The notes under the pieces were generated by a model that worked only from the letters and a program-made list of their open reading frames with translations, had not been told where the DNA came from and did not search any database. Position numbers and translations under genes: made by a program. Positions 58,479 through 64,000 of a stretch of 64,000 nucleotides of DNA are shown piece after piece; the first letter of the stretch is position 1; each line of letters starts with the position of its first letter. Source of the stretch: Nitriliruptor sp040882055 (GTDB lineage: Bacteria > Actinomycetota > Nitriliruptoria > Nitriliruptorales > Nitriliruptoraceae); the NCBI GenBank assembly GCA_040882055.1, contig JBBECA010000082.1, positions 3,538 to 67,537 of the forward strand. Reading direction: 5' to 3'.

Positions 58479-59461
58479 CGCCGCTCGGCCGCTGCGCGGC
58501 GATCGCTGCCCGTCTGCCGCGCTGGTCGCGGAGCCGGACCGTGCTCGCGGTGGCCGTGCTCGCCGTGCTCGGCGGGTGCACCGCCGACCTCGACCCGCAG
58601 GAGGAGCTGGCCGCCGCGGTCGAGGCCACCGCCGAGGAGCCCTTCGTCTTCCGCCTCTCCGCCCAGGCCGACCGTTCGGCGCTCGATCAGCTCGGTGACG
58701 ACGCGGTGGCGGCAGCGAGCTTCCTCGAGGGCGCGGGGATCGAGGGCGCCCGCGACCCGGACGGGCGGCTCCGGTTGTCGTTGACGCTCGGCGGGGACGC
58801 GCCGCTGCTCGAGGTGATCGCCGAGGAGGGGGATGCGCTGCTGCTGCGCACCGGGCTCGGTGCGGTCCTCGGCCTCGAGGGGCGCGATCCGGCCACGGCG
58901 CTGGAGCCCGCCCTCGACCGCCTCGGTGTGAGCGAGGCGGGGCGTGAAGCCCTGATCACCTCGTTCTCGGGTGGCTGGGTGGCGTTGACCGACGTCGACG
59001 ATCTCGGCGAACTGCTCGGCGCGGCGTCGGGGGAGTCCCGGACGGACGAGCCGGCGGCGCAGCTCGATGCCCGCGAGCTGCTCGGCGCGATCGAGGTCCT
59101 GTCCGCCCGGGACGCCGGCGAGGTCCGGCGCCTGGACGTGGTGGTCGAGACGCGGGCGCTGGCGGAGCTGCTCGGTGACGGCGGCGGGGACCGGACGGTG
59201 CCGGGCACGATCGACCTCCGCGACGGACGGGTGCTCGAGGTGCGCCTCGAGCTGAGCGGTGGCGACCTGCTCGAGCTCGACCCCGCGGCGGCCGGAGGCG
59301 ATCAGCCCGCGGACGGTGACGCTGCCGGGATCGTCGAGCTCCTCCTGCGCGTCGACCCGGTCACCGAGGGCAACGCGGTCGAGCGGCCCGAGCCCGGTGC
59401 CTCCCTGACGGCGGCCGAACTGCTCGATCTGGTCGAACGTCTCAGCCCACCAGCGGGGTAG
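58475..59461 (+). CDS. Hypothetical lipoprotein
   Basis: 328 residues. After a ~22-residue basic lead, a lipoprotein signal (VLAVAVLAVLGGC, lipobox LGGC) and a mature domain of alternating strands and helices, acidic, without Cys or catalytic motif. Its general look recalls LprG/LppX-type lipid-binding lipoproteins but I cannot confirm homology. GTG overlaps menG. The stop TAG overlaps the promoter hexamer of the next gene. Confidence 0.72.
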   Translation: MTPLGRCAAIAARLPRWSRSRTVLAVAVLAVLGGCTADLDPQEELAAAVEATAEEPFVFRLSAQADRSALDQLGDDAVAAASFLEGAGIEGARDPDGRLRLSLTLGGDAPLLEVIAEEGDALLLRTGLGAVLGLEGRDPATALEPALDRLGVSEAGREALITSFSGGWVALTDVDDLGELLGAASGESRTDEPAAQLDARELLGAIEVLSARDAGEVRRLDVVVETRALAELLGDGGGDRTVPGTIDLRDGRVLEVRLELSGGDLLELDPAAAGGDQPADGDAAGIVELLLRVDPVTEGNAVERPEPGASLTAAELLDLVERLSPPAG

Positions 59462-59464
59462 ACT
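59459..59464 (+). promoter_or_regulatory. -10 (TAGACT) of the menaquinone reductase / nuo region
   Basis: TAGACT overlapping the preceding stop codon, 107 bases before the ATG at 59571; a predicted start of transcription falls inside the Rex-like operator. Confidence 0.5.
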
Positions 59465-59467
59465 GGC

Positions 59468-59493
59468 GGGCTCGTGAAGGTTTTCACGAGCCC
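59468..59493. promoter_or_regulatory. Rex-type operator
   Basis: A perfect inverted repeat with 11-base arms (GGGCTCGTGAA / TTCACGAGCCC) and a four-base centre GGTT. The core GTGAA-N4-TTCAC has the exact sequence and spacing of the Streptomyces Rex operator (TGTGAACGCGTTCACA). It covers the predicted transcription start behind TAGACT. rex is encoded in this window at 28191. Alternatively it is a terminator hairpin of the menG-lipoprotein unit, but no T-run follows. Confidence 0.7.
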
Positions 59494-59570
59494 GGGTCGT
59501 GCCGGCTGGTGCCCCCGTGGTACCCGCGGCCCCGTCGCCGAGCGGCCCCACCCCTTCGCCAGGAGCTCCG

Positions 59571-60845
59571 ATGGCCAGCACGCTCGATGCGGTGACCTCC
59601 GCCGACGTCGTGGTCGCCGGCGCCGGTCCCGGTGGCGCGGCCGCGGCCGCCCACCTCGCCGGGCTCGGCTACGACGTGGTGCTGCTCGAGAAGGACCGCT
59701 TCCCCCGGGACAAGGTCTGCGGTGACGGGCTCACCCCCCGCGTGGTCGGGGAGCTGCTCGAGCTCGGCATGGTGGACGAGGCGCACGGGCGCGTGGACGG
59801 CTGGGCGACCCAGAAGGGCCTGCGGATCCACGGTGGGTCGACGGCCATGGAGCTGCCGTGGCCGGAGCTCGACGACTGGCCGTCGTGGGGCGCCACCGCC
59901 ACCCGCAAGGTCTTCGACGAGGCCGTCGCCCGCCGTGCCGAGGCCGGCGGCGCGCAGCTCCACGAGGGGATCGCCGTGACCGGCCCACGGTGGCAGGACG
60001 CCACCGAGCGCCGCGTCGCTGGGGTCACCTGGCGTGACGAGGACGGCCACGAGGGGGAGGTCCGTGCCCCCGTGGTCATCGCCGCGGACGGCGCCTCGGG
60101 TGGCCTCAGCAAGCGCCTCGGCGTCACGCGGCGCACCGACCGTCCGATGGCCGTCGCGGCGCGGACCTACTACCGCTCCACCCGCGCCGACGACGAGTGG
60201 ATCAGCTCCTTCCTCGACCTGACCGACGCGGACGGCGACCTGCTGTCCGGGTACGGCTGGGTCTTCCCCCTCGACGACGGCACGATCAACGTCGGCCTCG
60301 GGCTGCTGTCCACCTCCAAGGACTTCCAGGCCGTCAGCTACAGGAAGCTCCTCGAGTCCTGGGCCGGGGGGATGGCCGAGGAGTGGGAGACCACCGAGGC
60401 CAACCGGACCGACAGGATCCGCTCCGGTCCGATCCCGATGGGTTTCAACCGCACCCCGCTCCACCAGCGTGGTGTGCTCCTCGTCGGCGACAGCGGCGGC
60501 ATGGTCAACCCGTTCAACGGCGAGGGCATCTCGTACGCGATGGAGGCCGCGCGGCTCGCCGCCGAGGTCGTCGATCGTGCGATGACCACCCGCCGCACCG
60601 CGGATCTGGACGCCTACGACCGGGAGCTCCGCCGCCGTTGGGGGGGCTACTACACCCTCGGCAAGGTCTTCGCCGAGCTCGTCGGCCACCCCGCCGTGAT
60701 GCACGTGTGCACGACGTACGGGATGCCCATCCGGCCGCTCATGGAGCTGGTCCTCAAGCTCATGGCCCACCTCACCGACCACCACCCCTCGGACGCCAAG
60801 GACGCGGTCATCAACACCCTCTCGCGGCTGGCTCCCGCCGCGTGA
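59571..60845 (+). CDS. Geranylgeranyl reductase family flavoprotein, probable menaquinone reductase
   Basis: 424 residues. FAD-binding GAGPGGAAAAAHLAGLGYDV near the start, DKVCGDGLTPR (family signature), the second FAD motif VLLVGDSGGMVNPFNGEGIS and a C-terminal substrate domain. Homologues (MenJ, Rv0561c type) saturate one isoprene unit of menaquinone. Position right after the men genes and before nuo fits this. ATG 59571 follows AGGAGC. Under a Rex-like operator, so probably repressed when NADH is low relative to NAD and released at high NADH. Confidence 0.88.
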   Translation: MASTLDAVTSADVVVAGAGPGGAAAAAHLAGLGYDVVLLEKDRFPRDKVCGDGLTPRVVGELLELGMVDEAHGRVDGWATQKGLRIHGGSTAMELPWPELDDWPSWGATATRKVFDEAVARRAEAGGAQLHEGIAVTGPRWQDATERRVAGVTWRDEDGHEGEVRAPVVIAADGASGGLSKRLGVTRRTDRPMAVAARTYYRSTRADDEWISSFLDLTDADGDLLSGYGWVFPLDDGTINVGLGLLSTSKDFQAVSYRKLLESWAGGMAEEWETTEANRTDRIRSGPIPMGFNRTPLHQRGVLLVGDSGGMVNPFNGEGISYAMEAARLAAEVVDRAMTTRRTADLDAYDRELRRRWGGYYTLGKVFAELVGHPAVMHVCTTYGMPIRPLMELVLKLMAHLTDHHPSDAKDAVINTLSRLAPAA

Positions 60846-60902
60846 CCGCGCTCGTCCGCCGACCCTGGCCGGGCGCGTCTTGCGACCCGGCTCGGACCAC
60901 CC

Positions 60903-60921
60903 CTACCGTTGCCCGCGGTAG
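60903..60921 (+). promoter_or_regulatory. Promoter-like TACCGT inside an inverted repeat, upstream of nuoA
   Basis: CTACCG (60903-60908) and CGGTAG (60916-60921) form a short inverted repeat that overlaps TACCGT (60904-60909), about 115 bases before nuoA. The 177-bp gap shows no second Rex-type site. Confidence 0.35.
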
Positions 60922-61022
60922 GCGTGGTGGGCCCCGTACGCAGGGCCGCCCTCCTGTACCGATCCGGGTGCGCTGATCTCGACCGCCCACCGACCACCGC
61001 ACCACACGCGGAGACGCCGCCG

Positions 61023-61382
61023 ATGTTGTCCGAGTACCTCCCCATCCTCCTCCTCGCTGGCCTCTCGGTCGCCTTCGCGGGGGGGTCGCTGCTGGCGAGC
61101 TCGATGGTCGGGCCGCGGGTGCCGAACCCGACCAAGCTGTCGGCCTACGAGAGCGGCAACGTCCCGCAGGCCCAGGTGCGTGGCTCGCGCTTCTCGGTCA
61201 AGTTCTACATGGTCGCCATGATGTTCCTGATCTTCGACGTCGAGGCGGTCTTCCTCTACCCGTGGTCGGTGGTCTTCCGCTCGCTCGGGTGGTTCGGGCT
61301 GGCCCAGATGAGCATCTTCCTCGGGATCCTCGGGGTCGCCTTCGTGTACGAGATCGGCCGTGGAGGTCTCGAGTGGGACTAG
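61023..61382 (+). CDS. nuoA: NADH-quinone oxidoreductase subunit A
   Basis: 119 residues, three membrane helices, first gene of the complex I operon. Family features: KLSAYESGNVP (normally ..YECG..; Cys replaced by Ser), RFSVKFYMVAMMFLIFDVEA (the conserved acidic pair) and FLYPW. ATG start. It overlaps nuoB by ten bases. Confidence 0.95.
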   Translation: MLSEYLPILLLAGLSVAFAGGSLLASSMVGPRVPNPTKLSAYESGNVPQAQVRGSRFSVKFYMVAMMFLIFDVEAVFLYPWSVVFRSLGWFGLAQMSIFLGILGVAFVYEIGRGGLEWD

Positions 61383-61861
61383 AGAACAAGCTCCCCAACG
61401 GCGTCCTGCTCACCAACCTGGAACGGTTCGTCAGCTACTCCCGTTCGACGTCGATGTGGCCGGCGACCTTCGGTCTGGCGTGCTGCGCCATCGAGATGAT
61501 GGCGGCGGGTGGGCCGCGCCACGACATCGGCCGTTTCGGGATGGAGGTCTTCCGGGCCTCGCCGCGGCAGGCCGACCTGATGATCGTCGCCGGCCGCGTG
61601 AGCCAGAAGATGGCCCCGGTGCTGCGGCGCATCTACGACCAGATGTCGGACCCCAAGTGGGTGCTGTCCATGGGCGTCTGTGCCACCTCGGGTGGCATGT
61701 TCAACAACTACGCGCTGGTGCAGGGTGTCGACCACGTCGTGCCGGTCGACATGTACGTCCCCGGGTGCCCGCCACGGCCGGAGATGCTGCTCGACGGCAT
61801 CCTGAAGCTGCGTGAGCAGGTCCGCACGTCGACCTTCGCCGAGCTGGCGGACCAGTCGTGA
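61373..61861 (+). CDS. nuoB: NADH-quinone oxidoreductase subunit B
   Basis: 162 residues. It carries the N2 [4Fe-4S] cluster next to the quinone site: tandem Cys in LACCAIEMMA, then GVCATSGGMF and VPGCPPRPEMLL. GTG 61373 inside nuoA has GGAGG six bases before it; upstream frame in nuoA is not coding. Overlaps nuoC by four bases. Confidence 0.96.
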   Translation: MGLENKLPNGVLLTNLERFVSYSRSTSMWPATFGLACCAIEMMAAGGPRHDIGRFGMEVFRASPRQADLMIVAGRVSQKMAPVLRRIYDQMSDPKWVLSMGVCATSGGMFNNYALVQGVDHVVPVDMYVPGCPPRPEMLLDGILKLREQVRTSTFAELADQS

Positions 61862-62550
61862 GCGACCAGAGCCCCGCCGCTGAGCCGCTGGCCGAGACCC
61901 CGGCGCAGCCTGACCCGGCCCACGCGCCCGCGACCATCGCGGGCACCGTCGGTCCCCCGCTCTCGCACGAGGCGCTCACCCTCGCCGTCCTCGAGCGCTT
62001 CCCGAACGTGCGCACCCACGTCCACCGCGGTGAGCTCACCTTCTTCGTGGCTCCTGAGCAGGTGGTCGATCTGCTCACCTTCTGCCGCGACGCCGACGAG
62101 TTCGACTGCGCCCTCCTCTCGGACCTCTCGGGCGTGCACTTCCCGGCCGGTGAGCACGTCATCGAGCGTCAGGTGTCGACCACCGGGTGGCCCGAGCACC
62201 GGGTCTCGCGCGACGTCGGTGTGGTCGAGGTGCTCTACGTGTTGCGCTCGATCACGCGCAACCACTGGTTCCGCGTCTCGGTCGCGGTCTCGGACGTCGA
62301 GGGGGAGTCGCGCCTGCCGACGGTCACCCACCTGTTCCCGACCGCCAACTTCCACGAGCGCGAGGTCTTCGACATGTTCGGGGTGGTCTTCGACGGTCAC
62401 CCGAACCTCGAGCGCATCCTGATGCCCGAGGACTGGCTCGGTCACCCGCACCGCAAGGACTACCCGCTCGGTGGCGTGGATATCACCTACAAGAACGACA
62501 AGTTCATCCCGTCGCCGCACGAGCGCGATCTCCGGGAGATCGTCGAATGA
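61858..62550 (+). CDS. nuoC: NADH-quinone oxidoreductase subunit C
   Basis: 230 residues; a 30-kDa subunit of the peripheral arm. Signature HEREVFDMFGVVFDGHPNLERILMPEDW is split here: HEREVFDMFGVVFDGHP and LERILMPEDWLGHPHRKDYP. The first ~40 residues are Pro/Ala-rich. GTG overlaps nuoB, and nuoD overlaps its stop (ATGA). Separate from nuoD (no fusion). Confidence 0.95.
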   Translation: MSDQSPAAEPLAETPAQPDPAHAPATIAGTVGPPLSHEALTLAVLERFPNVRTHVHRGELTFFVAPEQVVDLLTFCRDADEFDCALLSDLSGVHFPAGEHVIERQVSTTGWPEHRVSRDVGVVEVLYVLRSITRNHWFRVSVAVSDVEGESRLPTVTHLFPTANFHEREVFDMFGVVFDGHPNLERILMPEDWLGHPHRKDYPLGGVDITYKNDKFIPSPHERDLREIVE

Positions 62551-63851
62551 GCGTGCCCACGCAGCCGCCCACGCCGCGGCCCGACGACGAGCTGTGGGTC
62601 GAGGGCGCCGACTGGGAGTCGGTCGTCGACGCGGTCGACGACGAGCGCCTCACGGTCAACATGGGGCCCCAGCACCCCTCCACCCACGGGGTGCTGCGCC
62701 TGCTGCTCGAGCTCGACGGCGAGATCGTCGAGAAGCTGCAGCCGCTCATCGGCTACCTCCACACCGGGATCGAGAAGAACGCCGAGTACCGGGCCTGGCA
62801 CCAGGGCCCGACCTTCTTCACCCGCATGGACTACGTGGCGCCGCTGTACAACGAGCACGCGTTCTGCCTCGCGGTCGAGAAGCTGCTCGACATCCGCGTG
62901 CCCGAGCGTGCCGAGGTGGCGCGGATCATCCTGCTCGAGTTCAACCGCATCGCCTCGCACCTGATCTGGCTCGCCACCGGCGGGATGGAGCTCGGAGCGA
63001 CCACGGTGATGACGATGGGCTTCGGCCTGCGGGAACACATCCTCGACCTGTTCGAGTCGCAGTCGGGCCTGCGCATGAACCACGCCTTCTTCCGTCCCGG
63101 TGGGATCGCCAACGACCTCACCGACGACTTCGAGGCGCGCTGTGAGGCCCTGCTCGAGATGATCCCGCCGAAGATGCGGGACTTCGAGGACCTGCTGCGC
63201 AGGAACCCGATCTTCAACGATCGGCTCCGTGACGTCGGCTACATCGACGCCGACACCTGCCTCGCCTACGGGGTCACCGGCCCGATCCTGCGCGCGGCCG
63301 GCGTGCCGTGGGACCTGCGCAAGACCCAACCGTACGGGGGCTACGAGCGCTACGACTTCGAGGTCCCGACCTCGGATCTCGCCGACTGCTGGGGTCGCTT
63401 CGAGGTCCGCGTCGCCGAGATCGACCAGTCGATGCGCATCATCCGCCAGGCGCTCGATCAGCTCCCAGCCGGTCGCGTGATGGTCGAGGACAAGCACATC
63501 GCCTGGCCGTCGCAACAGTCGCTCGGCGCCGACGGTGTCGGCAACGACCCCGAGTACATCCGCCACATCATGGGCGAGTCGATGGAAGCGCTCATCAACC
63601 ACTTCAAGCTCGTGACCCAGGGCTTCACCGTGCCGCCAGGCCAGGTGTACCTGCCGGTCGAGTCGCCACGCGGGGAGCTCGGGTACGCGGTCACCTCGAC
63701 GGGCACCAACAAGCCCTACCGCGTGCACGTGCGCGAACCCTCCTTCGTCAACCTGCAGGCGGCTGACGTGATGAGCCGTGGTGGGTCCGTCTCGGACGTC
63801 ATCGTGATCGTCGCCTCGCTCGACCCGATCATGGGCGGCGTCGACCGCTAG
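62547..63851 (+). CDS. nuoD: NADH-quinone oxidoreductase subunit D
   Basis: 434 residues, the 49-kDa subunit lining the quinone pocket. Motifs: NMGPQHPSTHGVLRLLLELD (quinone-site His and following), GYLHTGIEKN, ITGPILRAAG-type GVTGPILRAAGVPWDLRK and the C-terminal VNLQAADVMSRGG. ATG 62547 overlaps nuoC. Followed by a 57-bp pyrimidine-rich spacer and nuoE. Confidence 0.96.
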   Translation: MSVPTQPPTPRPDDELWVEGADWESVVDAVDDERLTVNMGPQHPSTHGVLRLLLELDGEIVEKLQPLIGYLHTGIEKNAEYRAWHQGPTFFTRMDYVAPLYNEHAFCLAVEKLLDIRVPERAEVARIILLEFNRIASHLIWLATGGMELGATTVMTMGFGLREHILDLFESQSGLRMNHAFFRPGGIANDLTDDFEARCEALLEMIPPKMRDFEDLLRRNPIFNDRLRDVGYIDADTCLAYGVTGPILRAAGVPWDLRKTQPYGGYERYDFEVPTSDLADCWGRFEVRVAEIDQSMRIIRQALDQLPAGRVMVEDKHIAWPSQQSLGADGVGNDPEYIRHIMGESMEALINHFKLVTQGFTVPPGQVYLPVESPRGELGYAVTSTGTNKPYRVHVREPSFVNLQAADVMSRGGSVSDVIVIVASLDPIMGGVDR

Positions 63852-63908
63852 CGCCGCACCGCCCGCCTCCCCACCTCCCCGCCCGCCCGCCTCCCCGAGG
63901 TCCCGACC

Positions 63909-64000
63909 GTGCCCCTCACGCAGACCACGCGCGACGAGCTGCGAGCGCTGACGCAGCGCTACCCCGTCGCGCGCGCCGCGCTCCTGCCGATGCTCCACCT
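63909..64000 (+). CDS. nuoE: NADH-quinone oxidoreductase subunit E (N-terminal 30 codons only)
   Basis: GTG 63909 after GAGG opens a frame reading LTQRYPVARAALLPMLHL, the usual helical start of NuoE, the thioredoxin-fold [2Fe-2S] subunit that follows nuoD in complex I operons. The window ends before the cluster Cys. Confidence 0.82.
   Translation, partial: MPLTQTTRDELRALTQRYPVARAALLPMLH

Noticed and set aside
63852..63908. CT-rich spacer before nuoE as a regulatory RNA
   Set aside because: Simple pyrimidine-rich low complexity without stems; only a GAGG ribosome binding site can be named.

Overview
This 64 kb window is a high-GC chromosome segment of an actinobacterium. It carries the mycothiol glycosyltransferase MshA, the block proC / excisionase-type HTH / NAD-dependent epimerase / acyltransferase known from mycobacterial genomes, rex next to hemACDB, a SigK/RskA-type pair, an L-asparaginase II family enzyme, and GTG starts with GTGA/ATGA overlaps throughout. 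The menaquinol:cytochrome c complex has a split, b6-type cytochrome b and not the fused QcrB of ordinary Actinomycetes. I therefore favour a deep-branching lineage (Nitriliruptoria/Euzebya-like, or a neighbour of Rubrobacteria/Thermoleophilia), but this is inference. No rRNA, tRNA, CRISPR array, insertion sequence or prophage was recognised. Two 100-N assembly gaps lie at 30466-30565 and 49843-49942.

Layout. 1-4.6 kb: iron-dependent hydroxyacid-oxoacid transhydrogenase (partial), acyl-CoA dehydrogenase, YgfZ-like protein, Bcp peroxiredoxin, pyrophosphatase. 4.6-7.8 kb: a likely cyclic-di-GMP module, with a DUF4388/PATAN protein divergent from an RsiG-like coiled coil, a single-domain response regulator and an HD-GYP phosphodiesterase. 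7.8-13.4 kb: asparaginase, XRE regulator, CelD/BcsL-type acetyltransferase, MshA, YbjN, ProC. 13.5-16.8 kb: HlyD/MacB-type efflux set. 16.9-20.9 kb: AcuC-type deacetylase, HTH protein, epimerase, acyltransferase. 21-26 kb (minus strand): LPXTG-type surface protein, DUF5667 membrane protein, ECF sigma factor, a 30-residue membrane peptide, TIM-barrel protein.

26.3-37 kb: acyl-CoA ligase, glutaredoxin-like protein, Rex and the haem genes hemA, hemC, hemD, hemB, then a glycerophosphodiesterase, an alpha/beta hydrolase and hemL. Together these run from glutamyl-tRNA to uroporphyrinogen III. 37.2-46.9 kb: a seven-gene menaquinol:cytochrome c oxidoreductase cluster followed by a complete System II cytochrome c maturation set (TlpA/ResA, CcdA, ResB, CcsB). 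47-48.9 kb: DUF4383 protein, SigK-like sigma, RskA-like anti-sigma. 48.9-60.8 kb: menaquinone biosynthesis (menE, B, A, C, D, F, G and a menaquinone reductase). 61 kb to the end: the start of the complex I operon (nuoA-D and the beginning of nuoE).

The second half is thus a respiratory island: haem for the cytochromes, the quinone, its reductant (complex I) and its oxidant (b6-type complex), with the redox sensor Rex encoded inside it. A near-perfect Rex operator lies on the promoter of the menaquinone reductase just upstream of nuo. The strangest structure is a 65-bp tandem array between hemA and hemC in which every copy is a ribosome binding site plus a 22-codon mini-ORF chained to the next by a GTGA overlap. 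Many transcription units are headed by a TA(G/C)NNT hexamer (usually TAGNCT, TACNCT or TACCGT), three of them placed for leaderless transcripts. Short in-frame or promoter tandem duplications (15, 27, 34, 51 bp) are unusually common.
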